64,000 nt of DNA. It comes from Allantophomopsis cytisporea (taxonomy: Eukaryota > Ascomycota > Leotiomycetes > Phacidiales > Phacidiaceae). The notes beneath the pieces were generated by a model. That model was not told the origin of the DNA and did no database searches. It saw only the letters and a list, made by a program, of their open reading frames with translations. The position numbers and the translations under genes were made by a program. The DNA is taken from the NCBI GenBank assembly GCA_024752435.1, contig CP103030.1:372001-436000 (forward strand). The letters run 5' to 3'. This document shows, piece by piece, positions 34,401-46,076 of the stretch (within the stretch, counting starts at the first letter, position 1; each line of letters opens with the position of its first letter).

Positions 34401-35586
34401 TTGGTTAGGGTATTGGAAGATGGAAAAGTTACATTAATATCATACTGATAGATAGTTTTCTGTGGCCAATCGAGGACCTTGTATTGATTGACGCGTACAT
34501 CAATTTGCTTGCCTTCTTTGCCGAACGATGGACGAGCTGGGAGATCCTGGAAATGGATGAACTGTTTTTGTGGGTTAGTGGCTGACATATTACGGAATTC
34601 GTACGAAGAGGACTCCATTTTGAGCAGTTGGAGACTCTGGGGTACACTGGCTTTGTTAAAGATTGGGAAGTTTATGGGTGAGTTAGGTTTTTATTATGTG
34701 ATGAACGGATATGAATGGCGGGATAGTGAGATTCTGAAAAGCTGAAGTATATGTTCAAGTGGGATGGTTTGTGATGAGGATTGGATATTGGATATTGGGC
34801 GTGTTTGGGTTCTGTGTTCTGTATTGTTGCTGGAAAGGGAAGAAAGAGGAGTTCGGTGGTAAAAAGGCCTCCTTATATAGCCAGACCGGTGGTGGTTGAG
34901 GCTAGGAGTCTTGTGAACCATTGCCTGCTATTGTGGTGACAATGGGACGAATGATGACGATAAGTTATTTGATGACGAGTTCAAGTGAATTGCTTGATAT
35001 ATCGTCCTGATTTCAAGTATGTAGATCTTAACATCAAACTTGAAATCAAGACGGCCTCAAAGATGCAAATAGTCAGGTCAATTTCGCTCAATTTTCATCA
35101 AGCGCAAACGACTTCTGACACAATTTCAACTAAACTCGGTCAAACAAGCATTGAGCTCAAAGGAACACATGGTTGGTGCCATGCTCAATGTATTGCAAAA
35201 CAAGCAAAGGCACGAGATGAATTCTTGTTGTTGTTTTTCGACATATTCACTGAACTGCCCATAAAGTGTGTCGTCAATGTAGACAAGAGGAAATAGTCAA
35301 AACTTACTTCTCCATTCAATCTGTATGCATCGGGTGGTAATTCGACTCTTCGGTTGACATCAGTCGGCTTGATATCCTTACCGAATTGTGTCTTGGGAAA
35401 TGGGCGTCCTGTCAAAAGGTGGCTATGGTTTGGAATCAGAGTAAGACCTTGCTGCTCATCACCAGCTCCATCAAAGCCATGGCCGGGTGCAATCTTTGGT
35501 GGCGAAGTATTTGATGGTGGAGTACCACCTTGTTGACTACCCGCATTGTGGGAGCCCTGGGCACGCTTGGCACCTGGACCCGCCAT
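31499..35586 (-). CDS. Argonaute (PAZ-PIWI small-RNA effector, catalytic residues intact)
   Basis: RNA-silencing effector, 1030 aa from seven exons (35586-35308, 34561-34057, 34006-33737, 33688-33554, 33505-33073 approximately, with the donor after 33072, 33018-32116, 32065-31499). The N-terminus is Gly/Gln-rich, ending in VELPPDAYRLNGE. ArgoN, linker, PAZ (NVLTFSDTWKELRKLHRIKF lies just after it), MID and PIWI follow. Slicer residues are present: D about 740 (ILGADVSHP), glutamate finger about 779 (YGREMIST), D about 813 (YFRDGVSEGQ), H about 948 (YYAHLAASRARSH), so it should be cleavage-competent. Intron 1 is 744 bases, far longer than the others, and contains a TATA box and an alternative in-frame ATG at 34618. 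Which of the fungal Argonaute clades it belongs to I cannot say. Confidence 0.95.
34562..34880 (-). promoter_or_regulatory. Internal promoter and alternative start of the Argonaute gene
   Basis: Inside intron 1 the minus strand reads ctatataagg (34880-34871), a clean TATA box. About 250 bases downstream an ATG at 34618 opens a frame (MESSSYEFRNMSATNPQKQ) that runs without a break into exon 2. A short isoform would swap the first 93 residues for 19 others. RNA evidence is not visible here. Confidence 0.5.
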
Positions 35587-36700
35587 TGTTGTTGTTTGTT
35601 TTTTTTGTCAGATTATACCGACGAAAGATTTCGAACGAATTGTAAAAATTGAAACGAAGCTGTTTGCGAGGTGATTTGATTAGCAACGCAATTCGAACTG
35701 GTGATTGATGAGATAGTTGCACTGTCAAAAAGCAGTGACTAGAGGTTGAAGTGATGTGTTATGGAAGTGAGGTGCATGTAGGGTTTGATTTGGAGATGGA
35801 AAGATGTGGGGACGGTGAGATGTGAATATGTGAGGTTGTGGAGATAAGAACGTGTAAGGTTTTGAAGTGAAAAGGTTGTGAGATTGTAAGGTTGGGAGGT
35901 CATAAAGTGGAAAGTGAGTAGTGGTTTGTGATTAATGGAAGAGTGTGAGGTTGGAAGGTGCAAAGTGAGTAGTGGTTCGTGATGAATAAGATATCGAAGA
36001 ATTCTGGATCATCACCTGAGTACAATGATTGTCGCTCACCGATTGAATATGGTTGAGCTTCAATTGACAATCAGTGATTGTAGAATGATCACCACAATCA
36101 AATGGTCAATCAATCAAGATGCTATCGCCTGTGAGGTGGATAGGAACGAAGAATGACGAAAAAGAGAAACTTATACGTACGCGAAGATAGCTGCACCCAC
36201 AGCACTGAGTGCAACTGAATTTGAACTGGCAGCTCAATTGAGATGCGAGGTTTAGTACGGATTGTAGATCTGGAGAGAGTTAGTAGAGGAGAGAGTAAAG
36301 TGTTTGGTAAATAGATTGACTCCAGATGAAGTGTTCGAGCAAACAGCTCATTCAGGTAATCAAGGCCAATCTCCAACGGAAGCTCTGTGTAGTGATTGAC
36401 GCGGTCAATTGAAGATGTTTGATGTTTACATTCAGTGGCATTCAAGGATGTATGACACCGAAAGCAAAGTTACCATTTAGCAAACGCAATGAATTGCACA
36501 ATAATGCAATCAATTGAGCCACATGATGTGAATCCTGAGACCAAGATGAATGTTGAGGAATATAGAATGACTGTACGTACCTTTGAGGATGTATGGAGAG
36601 GTTGAAGAATTGGAGTTGGTGTTGAGAGGAAGAGGAAGAGAGTCGGAAGGTGCACGTGATGGGGATTTTATACTTGAGCAGTGGGGATCTTTGACCATTG
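35587..36700 (-). promoter_or_regulatory. Upstream leader and promoter region of Argonaute
   Basis: Upstream of the exon 1 ATG (context caacaacaatggcg). A TATA-like tataaaat lies at 36672-36665. Good splice donors on the minus strand occur at 36580 (caaag then gtacgtac) and 36180 (cgc then gtacgtataag), and an acceptor with a T-rich tract at 35722 (ctttttgacag), suggesting one or two leader introns. A pyrimidine-rich repeat block (35735-35995) would fall inside the second of them. Confidence 0.45.
35735..35995. repeat. Imperfect G-purine-rich repeats upstream of Argonaute
   Basis: Many variants of gtgaggttg / gtaaggtt. The clearest copy pair is aaagtgagtagtggtttgtg (from about 35909) and aaagtgagtagtggttcgtg (from about 35961). 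Strongly strand-biased: almost no C on the plus strand. Could be intronic, part of the promoter, or a small minisatellite. Confidence 0.6.
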
Positions 36701-39700
36701 ACCGTTCCTATTCTGGAATAGGTAATGAGCAAACAGGAATCCGAGTTGGGCAGGCACTGGGTTTCCACATGGATTGTTCCTTGGGTCATGAGTATCTTAG
36801 ATATACTTGCTTCTCAAAAGAATCACCTTACTCAATCTTGCGGACGGGTGGTAATTACTCCGATGCCGCCGCTCATTGATTGGTATCAACAACTTCTAGG
36901 AATCAAATTTACTGAGACCAGACGTTTTTATATGTGAGTTTGGAAGTTGTCATTTGAAATTTATAAGCTCCAAATGTACTTGTATATATCATCGTTTCAA
37001 GTCAAGAGCTTGTGTCAACACAAGATGGATTTGTGCCGTTATGTGGTAATCGCCGTCAACTTGCTAATCAACAAGGAAGATGGAGCAACTTATTTGGGAT
37101 AGTTGATATTTCATTTAGACTACGAAATGTCTTTTGCGAGCTCACCGTGGGCGCTTCCTTCCTATATCAAGTTGCCGACTTAACAGGAGCTCGCCAGTAG
37201 ATGATAACTACATGGAATAGAGATTCATTTTTACTACCAGAGAATCATGTGAGAAGACCCAACTGTTGTATATTGATGGCTTTTACTAAATTGGCATGAG
37301 TTGTAGATTCAATTATTCCCAGTATTCTCATTATTTGCGCAGACGAAGACAGCATACAAAAGCAGAACATACTACCGAATATAACACCGAGATATTATAT
37401 CCACCATGTCATTGACAGACATCTTCTGATGCGGAATCTCCAATTTTACGACACTCTAGAAAGAGCGAAGGTGAGAGAATAAGCATCGAAGATATATGCC
37501 CACCTTCACTAATACTTGCATGCTAGAACCGCAATTAGCTACATAGAGACCAGGAAATACCGTCACTTGGAAGATTATTCTTTTTGTTGTATTCTGTGAT
37601 GAAGCAAGCTGTGAGATCAGGGCAGTCTAGGAGATCCTACCGCCAGGTTCTTGAATATGCAAGTTGCTACTTACGTCTAGAACACTTACATCTTGTAGTT
37701 GCAGACGGACACCAAATGACATTTATAACCGTAATTTGAGGCAGGGTATTCCTAGAGATGAACAGTCTACCTGGAATAATTGGTGCGTGTCTTTTCGAGA
37801 GATACTGGCAATATGCAAGTACCCGTCAAAAACGCACATCAATCAAATGGATGTTATGTACTATATTATATGGACGTACCCTCTGTAGATATATATCAAA
37901 CATACCTTTGATGCCTTTATTAGGAGCAATCTCAATGTCATCTGATATCGATAGGAAGAACGATATAATACATGGGAGGATACGCGGAGACTTAAATTAG
38001 TATCATTATATATTATCAGACAAAAGGTAGTGTTGTTCGGAAGTTGCGACGCGCATCACACCAACAACCAATTCGGAAACAGAATGCATGTTAGATTCAG
38101 GAGATTGACACTAGAGTTTTTGTAATTTATACTAGCTGTGAGGTAACATAGCAGAGAGAGATATAGCTATAATAGGAGGAATGAACTAAATCTATTAATT
38201 TATATAATTAGAGAAAGAGACCAAAAGTTTCTACTTGAACGCAGAGCAAACAACATCCTAACTTCGGGTATCTGTAATAGCTAGTCCTAATTGTTAGTCT
38301 ATTCTCTAAAGTCGGACATTTTATTCGCCTCTGAAGAGCTGGAGAACAAAAGGGCATACAAGGGAAGAATTCGGATATTCTTATCTTAGAGAAGAGAGTA
38401 AATGCAAAAGTGGGGATCAGATGAACTGTGAAAACTTTTATTTTACTCTCGAGTTTGTAATAATCTAGGGAAAATTGCAGATAACCATAGCACCCTATAT
38501 AGGTTGGTACTACTAGATAGGTAGTCATATAGAGTCCAGATGTGTTATAGTTTGGTAAAGATATTTCTGATGAGAGGCGTCGTCTTTATCTTACAATCAT
38601 TCACTGTTGACTATTCAGGACTGATCAACTTTGTCTTGAAAATTCATCTGCAACCTTCTGATATATTCTAAATGAGTCTGCCCTCTAAGTCTAGTCGCGA
38701 GAGATCTCTACAAGTGCAGAGTTAGAATTGGTCTATGAAGACTAGTATGTATTCCTAGATACCTTATCATATGTTACCTTGAAAGCTGTTTGGGATCTAC
38801 TTAGCTCTCTGGAGCTGTTTGTATGTAGTCCATCTTATATACCCAGGTCCATAACGACAAACAAAATTTTATCTATAAGACTTGATGGCTATCAGGAAAG
38901 ATCCTAGGTATTGGTGGCATAGTTTCTCGTAGCAACCGCGCATCTATGTTTCGTAGTCTCTGACTACTCTTCACTATCAATCATTGTGAAACATTTACTT
39001 TTGCAGTCAACCAGCTCCACCAAACTGTATGTCATGAGTCCTGTTGCATACTTATAGAAGAGAAAAGATTGGGGAAGATTAAGAGGCCAATGAGGAAAAG
39101 AGATTAGGAAAGAGACACATGTTACTACGTATCCATGGCCTCAAGTTTGCTGCTCTATAGGGAACATTTGTGGGTATTGACATTTGGACTCATATGTACT
39201 TCACAATTAAGATTATTGACAGATCCAGTACAACCAATGGAAGATACAGAAGTAAATGAAATCTTAATAGAGAACACAACATTGCCGCATAATTGTGGCT
39301 GCGGAGAGAGACATTAAGGATGATCGAAAACAGGCGATGGGCCGTGACAGATTACATTGAGGAAAATACTGTAGCTAGTTACCAGCACTGAATCCTCCGG
39401 AAATCGAGATTTCGAGATCACATCACATCGCATGAACATAGCAGCACATAAACGGCTGCTCCACTCCATGCAAAGTGAAAAATTTCAAAATTTTAGCACC
39501 TTGATCTTTTCCCTATGGAAATGCTATAATACAGTCTCCCCTTCCCACCCCAAACGCCATGCTATGTTTTTGATTTTACCAATTTCTCGTACATACCCAA
39601 AGCAATCAACGGAAAATCAGAATGAACACAAGCTTAGTCCAAGCCCAACCAAACTCAAACCCAAGATGTAAATGCACCCACTATCTCAAGATCTCGTCAG

Positions 39701-39737
39701 AATCTCTGTAGATAGACGTGACGTCCCATTCCATGAT
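36701..39737. other. Gene-empty, AT-rich 3 kb region
   Basis: No coding region with splice continuity or family motif on either strand. AT content is high and stop codons dense, most so around 37.4-39.1 kb, so an old, ruined repeat is possible, but I recognise no transposase or reverse transcriptase motif. The right end contains the RNA14 3' flank. Confidence 0.5.
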
Positions 39738-42700
39738 CTAATATCTCCTACCAACATTACCCCCCTGCCTGGCCTTCCACTCACTATAATCCGGAATTTC
39801 CACCTCGTTAAGCAACCTAACCATAGCCTCGGGATTAAATAAAGTAGCATTATACAACTCGGCGCGCGGAATAATACTCAACAAGAAGGTAATATCCCTT
39901 GGAATAACAAACGGCGCTCTAGCCGTAAGTCCCTGGCCCTGCAGACGTTTCTGCTGGTCAAGACGACGGCCAGCGGCTCCCTTGAGAGGGGATTCACCAC
40001 GTGCAAGTTTCCGTGGGCGATTAAGCTCGCCCTCAATGTCTTCGAACTGGCGCTTTGGGCTATTGGTGACTGCGCTGGGGAAGGGGTATGTGGGGCGTGG
40101 AGAACGTTCCTCGCGGTAAACGATCTCGCGAGGCAGAGGACGAGGTGATGGAGCGACAGATTCCTGTGGTGCCTGCTCGATTGATTGGCGGATGATCTTA
40201 GGCTTCATCTGGGTGTTTGGGGAGATGATTGGGCGGACGGCCGTAGGGTCGAAGGAGTCGGAGCTGTAGCGAGCTGAAAAGCGCTGCAACTTTGGGTCTG
40301 ATGGGAAGAGGTCGGCCATGCGCTGTTCGAGCTTCTTGATTTGGGAAAGCTCGCCATACTCAGATTCGTACTTATGGAAGTAGATGTATAGCGATCGTGT
40401 GCGTGAAACTGTCTCGGGCTTTTGGGCGAGGCGGTTTACCGAGGTTTCGAATACGGCTCGCGCATCTAGGTAGGACGTTAGATGGACCAAAAGGAATGAA
40501 TGGTGATAGAACTTACTTGTAGTGTCTCCGATGGCCAGCAAATGCTTGAGATATTCAAGCAGGAAAACTTCATCGTCAGGAAAGAGCTTGGCGCCCCGCT
40601 CGAAGATCTTGGTGCCAGCGGGGTCTTTGTAAACATGGTGTTCGATGAGGGCACTGGCAACGTATACATCACTTGTGATGCGACCACGATGGCGAGCATC
40701 ATTGAGGATCTGGCGAGAACCGCCAACAACGGCACCAACCTTGCCTTTTCCTTGAACGCGACGCATAGCACGCATCAATGCTACCCATGCGAAGGAGATT
40801 GTTCGTGAAATGAGGCGAGTCTGAGCTGCGAAACCTTGCTTGACAGCATTTAGCTGACTGGCCTTGGCAGCTTCCCTGGCTTGTGCACTATCTTGCATTG
40901 GATCGTCATCGTCTTCTTCGATTCGATCTAACACGGCATCTACCGAAGCATCCAAAGCAGCGGCTTCCTCAATCCTTGCAACTTCCCGTGTCTCTCGAAC
41001 CTTGAGTTGATTAAGAGATTCGTAGAGGGTATCGAGAACCTTGTTGTATGGAGCTCGGATAGCTGCACCTCGACTCACTACGCCATCTTCTCCCTCTTCA
41101 ATTGGAAGCACCGTCTCAAGGTAGTCAGCATGCTTGAATGCCAAGAGGCAGCTCTCTGGGTTTGCAGCTACTCCCTGAGTTAAAAAGTTCTTGCCCTCTT
41201 CTTCAAGGTCGTTGCTTATGCACCATTCGGCCGCCTCCACCCACATTTCAGGCCAGAACCGAAGAGCCATAACGGCCTGCTTGTAGACGAACAGGACTCT
41301 CTTCTGGTAAACGTCAAGCTCCTCATCCTTTAGAACTAAAGGATCCTCAATCTCCCATTGGATCCATCGCTTCCACATCTCGACTTGTTGAATGTACTCC
41401 TGATCGCCCTCGAAGCCCATAGCAGGGGGAAGTTTTGGCAGATTAGTGCGCTTAAGATCTCTTGTGATATTTTCCAGTGCAGTGTTTGAGCTTCGAGCTG
41501 ACATGTATGCGGGGGATTTTTCCTGGAGAAACTTTCGACCCTGATTCAGGTCAGTAGTCAATCATCAATTTATGTTAGCATTACTCACGGTATTCTTGTT
41601 CAAGGACATTTCAAATTGGTCATATTCTTTCCACAATGCATTGACTGTGGACATTGGCACACAGACAGCCTTCTGGAATGCCTTGCGTAGCTGATCCATT
41701 TTTTGCTGATCTTGCCATCCACTACCCCCAATCAAACCCGGAGCACTTCTAATGAATTGAATGTAATCTTGCCATATTCTTCCTGAATCCTTATCCATAC
41801 CAACATTGGCCAAGACAAAGTCATAAGCTTGGGAAATGGTAGTACGAGCAGTACCGGTCACATCGTTGGTCAAATCATTGCGACGGCGAATGTAATTCAG
41901 GTATACGGACCAGAGGTTAACATTTGGTACTGTCAGTAGCGACTTGCCAAAGATTTGCTCGGCAGCAAAGAAGTTATCGTTTGCCAATTCCATCTCAGCA
42001 TACTCAATCCATATATCAGCCTACTTGAATATTAGTTTTATTCACCAAATAATATGTTGACTACTTACAGCCGAAGGAAAGACTTTGAAGAACCTCTCAT
42101 ACACAGCACGTGCATCGTCGAGTTTGTTCCGCTTTCTGTATTCGCCGACTAATGAGAGCCATGCATCGATGTCACCACGGGGATCTTCTCTAATTCTATC
42201 CTCGAGTTTTCCTGCAACATCATGTGGCAGTCTTGCCTTTTGAGTGGAACTTGACACAGGAGCGGTACTGGCAGATGGAACTTGAGCACTTTCGGAACTT
42301 TGCGCAACATTTTCACTGATTGCACCAACACTGGGAATGGTAGATGCAGCATTGGTATTGTTATGATCCTGTGTGACCACCGCACATGTATCTGTTCCAT
42401 TGGAAGGCTGCTGCAAAGGAGAATGAGATATCGATTCGGCGGTGGAAGTTGGCTGGAGACCGATAGTAGCAGAAATTGGCGTCGCGTTATCCTCATCTTC
42501 TTCATCCGAGTCATCAGCGATAAAGCCTCCAACAGTCTTTGGCTTGCTGGCACGATTAGAAGCTCGAGAGGAGGTTCGTGATTCGGGGTTGCTATTAATC
42601 GCAGCTATGACGGGATTTTGTACGCCGGACATCGCACTTATTGCACCATTTGCGGATGGAGAACGAACAGAAGAGGGAGCACCAAGATCTTCATCAGCAA

Positions 42701-42878
42701 TGGTTTTCTTTTCTTGTTCTTGTTCTTGTTCTTGTCCTTGTTCTTGCTCTTGTTCTTCACTATCTTCAGTATTGATTGGCAGACCCTCTTCTGCCACGCC
42801 GTCGGCTTCATCATTCCACTGCTCTTGTCCTGCCTGCATCGAATGCAGCAGTGCGATCTCTGCGTCTTCTTCCGCCAT
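39738..42878 (-). CDS. RNA14: mRNA 3'-end processing protein Rna14 (CstF-77)
   Basis: HAT-repeat scaffold of cleavage factor IA, needed for cleavage and polyadenylation in the nucleus. 997 aa from four exons (42878-42069, 42020-41589, 41540-40517, 40465-39738). Residues 1-220 are an acidic, low-complexity extension with an EQ repeat. Then HAT repeats: DIDAWLSLVGEYRKRNKLDDARAVYERF, ADIWIEYAEMEL, VNLWSVYLNYIRR, MWKRWIQWEIEDPL, WVEAAEWC and others. A Suf domain follows to about 830. The C-terminal part is Pro/Arg-rich and ends with FVIPRDITFLLSIIPRAELY and FNPEAMVRLL, which resembles the monkeytail region that contacts Rna15. Head-to-head with ASF1. Confidence 0.95.
42711..42759 (-). repeat. Hexamer microsatellite coding for Glu-Gln repeat
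   Basis: Imperfect tandem of cttgtt/cttgct on the plus strand, read as EQEQEQGQEQEQEQE within the variable N-terminus of Rna14. Likely length-variable between strains; it keeps frame whenever whole units are gained or lost. Confidence 0.8.
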
Positions 42879-43485
42879 ATTGTAAGTCAGAACTGTCGAC
42901 CTGTAAAATATCGCGATTGAGGCTCGGTTGGCCTATGTAATGGTTAGTCCAAACGAACAACGTTGACATGGAGAAAAGAGTATACCCAATGTGAAAGGTC
43001 AAAAGCCCCTGTCGCGAGGGCTACTACAAGTCAGTGTAATGAGTGTGAAGTTGGAGATCGGGTATGATTAGGTGAGTGTAATGTCAACGTTGTTAAAAGA
43101 AAGCTCCAAGCTCTGTCGCAAAGCGGTTCAAATGTGAATGAGAGCTTTGAACATGCGCTTGGTGCTGGTTTGGTAGTGGTGAAGTCCAGCCACATGTGGC
43201 TGGTGGAATGCAGTAAGTACAGTACCTTACTGTTAGAAGCTAAAACCTGCACCAGCTGGCGTAGAGTGCAAGAAAGCGGTCGCGTTCGCGATTTCTACGC
43301 GTTTGGTTGTCCGGTCATACAAATCCAGCACCAACAAAGCGAGTTCGTGCCTCACTTTCCAAATCTCAATCTCTTCTTCTTACTCTTCTCATCTCACATC
43401 GATCTCCTCAAACGCAAACTTCACGTCCTTTACGAATTACGAACTTTGATACTGTGCTTCAGAGTACACCCATTACTTCGCGATC
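42879..43485. promoter_or_regulatory. Divergent promoter RNA14 / ASF1
   Basis: About 600 bases between the two start codons. T/C-rich stretch (caatctcttcttcttactcttctc) near 43365-43390 before ASF1, as common in fungal core promoters. Nothing else recognised. Confidence 0.5.
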
Positions 43486-44530
43486 ATGTCGGTAGTATCA
43501 CTCCTGGGGTAGGTTTTCCATGCATGCAGCTGCAGAGAAGGCAAACTGATGCGTTTGTGACAGTGTGAACATCCTCAATAACCCTGCCAAATTCGGCGAT
43601 TCATACACCTTTGAGATCACCTTTGAGTGCCTGGAGCCTTTGCAGAAAGGTATAGCAAAACAAAAAATATGGCTACGCGCAGAAACTAATGTATTGCAGA
43701 TCTCGAGTGGAAGCTCACCTATGTCGGTTCTGCTACTTCGTAAGTTCATCCCCTACCAGTGTGGCTCGCAAATTCATTCCAGATCAGGCTGATGCCTTAT
43801 AGTGATGAGCACGACCAAGAACTTGATTCCCTTCTTGTCGGTCCTATTCCAGTTGGTGTAAACAAGTTCATCTTCGAAGCCGACCCTCCTGACACCAGAC
43901 GAATTCCTGACGCTGAGATTTTGGGCGTCACTGTCATTCTTCTGACATGCGCGTACGATGGCAGAGAATTCGTCAGAGTTGGATACTATGTCAACAACGA
44001 ATACGATTCCGAGGAGATGAATGCAGACCCACCCGCCAAGCCAATTTTGGAAAGAGTTCGCAGAAATGTGCTTGCAGAGAAGCCAAGGGTCACTAGATTT
44101 GCCATCAAGTGGTACGTTGTGTATGGACTCTGCCTGCTGGCTTCACTAATGTTCGCATAGGGATTCCGAAGCATCTGCTCCTCCTGAGTTCCCACCTGAG
44201 CAGCCAGAGGCCGATCTCGTAGCTGATGGCGAAGAATACGGTGCTGATGAAGCTGAGGACGATGAAGACGAGGGAGTTGAGGCGGCCGAAGGTGCAGCTG
44301 AAGGAAATGGCGATGCTATGGTTGAGGATCAGGAAATGGGCGGCGCCGACGAGACTAAGGCTGACGAGCTCTCTGATGATGGTAGCGAGGACCTCGAGGG
44401 TGAAAGCAGTGGTAGTGAGGGTGAAGACGAGGAGCTCGAAGAGGAAGAGGGTGATGCTGATGAGGCTATGGAAATTGATGGTGATAAGCCAACCAACAGT
44501 GGTCATCATGATGAGATCATGGCTCATTGA
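43486..44530 (+). CDS. ASF1: Histone H3-H4 chaperone Asf1
   Basis: Nuclear chaperone handing H3-H4 to CAF-1 and HIRA during replication and transcription. 275 aa from five exons (43486-43508, 43564-43649, 43700-43739, 43803-44111, 44161-44530), including a 40-base exon. The core reads MSVVSLLGVNILNNPAKF, FEITFECLEPLQKDLEW, LTYVGSATS, DQELDSLLVGPIPVGVNKF, FEADPPD, GVTVILLTCAYDGREFVRVGYYVNNEY and RVTRFAIKWD, i.e. the full immunoglobulin-like fold with the H3-binding surface. The last 110 residues are strongly acidic, as in other fungal Asf1 proteins. The acceptor of exon 4 is ttatag at 43802; an earlier ccag would break the frame. Confidence 0.96.
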
Positions 44531-46076
44531 ATATTTGTTTCACATAATTAGGTGGTAAGGCTATGAGATGATTGAGTAGAAGCTTGGATCGAAGGTGCGT
44601 TATGATGGATACCTCAGTTGCTGCATTTTGAAATAGACATGATAATGAACTTCATACAATTGTTTTGGCCTTATTGTGTGATGATGCTGCCATGGCTTAT
44701 GCTTCTCAGTTCGATTAGCAACCCACAATTCTCTTTATAAATTGTGGAATCCAATTGTGGAGACATCTTTCTAGAAGCAGTCAACACGCTATCATATGGG
44801 ATGTTTTTGAGACAAGCTGATTGCATGCCACTACCAAAGTATATATCTTGCCACAAGTCATAGAAACATGCACCATCGGTCCATGGATTTCGTAGGCATA
44901 AGTAAAGAGGCAGATTTGAAAACAGTTGTTCGTCAGGTCAAGCATGGTGGAAGACGCAGAGTCTAGGAGAGCAAGTGTGCATGTTGAGCGAGATCGATCG
45001 TCTGAGTCTCGATTCCCAAGAGGAGAAGAGACTGCGATAATTTCCAAGAGAAGCCCTTGACCCATAAAATTCCTCATCATATTGAATCTAAATCCCAAAC
45101 GGCTATCAAGACCGCATGCGACCGACAGGCATGCCAAGCCCATGAATCCAGGCCTTCGTCATGCATGGCCGTTTATCCTCGTGACGCCCATCACGCCCAT
45201 CCTGATAAGGACTTTACAGTGGAGATAATTCGGAGCCCCCCATCCTCCCAATAGCCGCACACACAAGAGTTCGGAGTAATGCTCACTAGTCAGCCTCGCA
45301 TGCAAACCTTACCCTTCGGCTCAGCCCTGCGGATCCGGCACTCTCATTGGTCTCTCGGCTATTCAACACCAGCAATTCGCCAATCGATGACTGCGTGCGT
45401 TGGGCGGGAGCTACTTGGCGTAGCGACTTCGGTCGGCTGCAAATCAACAACCGCGCCTCTGCTAAGTGCTGCTCGTGCTGCCCTACTAGCCAATTTCTCA
45501 TTGCATACCATCCTTTACCTAATGTGGTCGTAGCGTCTGGTCCTGCGAATGCAATGTCTAACGCCTCATGGTTGAGATGAGGCTCCGTTCCCTGACCACA
45601 CCTCTTATAGCCAGCAAATCCCAATATCTTCCGAATAAAGACAACCTTTCTTACAACTCGATGCTCAAGCTCCCTGTTTCATGCCGTAGTCCCGTGTTGG
45701 CGTCTGTCAGCTCTTGCTTGGCATACGCCGAATAACCTACGACTGCTTCGCTATCATTGGCTTATATTGTGTATGATCTGTGATCTGAGGCCTTTTCGAT
45801 ATTCTAGGAAGGTATGGCCGACGGGATTCGGGATTCTAGTTCGGGGCGGTTCATCTTTACTTCGAACTAGATTGCGGCTCTTGATTCCAAACTTTGAATA
45901 AGATCCCTGTACTTGTAGGTTGGCTATGATACTTATATCTCCCTCTCGCTCTCCCTCTTCATCTCGAATTTCTACTTGTCCTCACAGTACTGTGTGTATG
46001 TTTTTGTCTTTTCTCTATCTTCACTACTGTCTATCAACTTTCGTTTGCCGCATGATCTTCTTGGAATCTCTTCAAA
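44531..46076. other. Intergenic region / MFS promoter
   Basis: About 1.5 kb with no gene seen. A CT-rich block (ctccctctcgctctccctcttc, near 45940-45965) precedes the transporter start and probably marks its core promoter. Confidence 0.5.

Noticed and set aside
34562..34618. Treating the frame starting at 34618 as a separate gene
   Set aside because: It continues in frame into Argonaute exon 2, and exon 1 (35586-35308) joins in phase 0; it is an alternative first exon, not another gene.
42442..42885. 147-codon plus-strand frame with CSCSCSC repeats
   Set aside because: Antisense of the Rna14 EQ repeat region; the Cys-rich look is an artefact.
44105..44527. 140-codon minus-strand frame with hydrophobic stretches
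   Set aside because: Antisense of the acidic tail of ASF1; apparent membrane segments come from complemented Glu/Asp codons.
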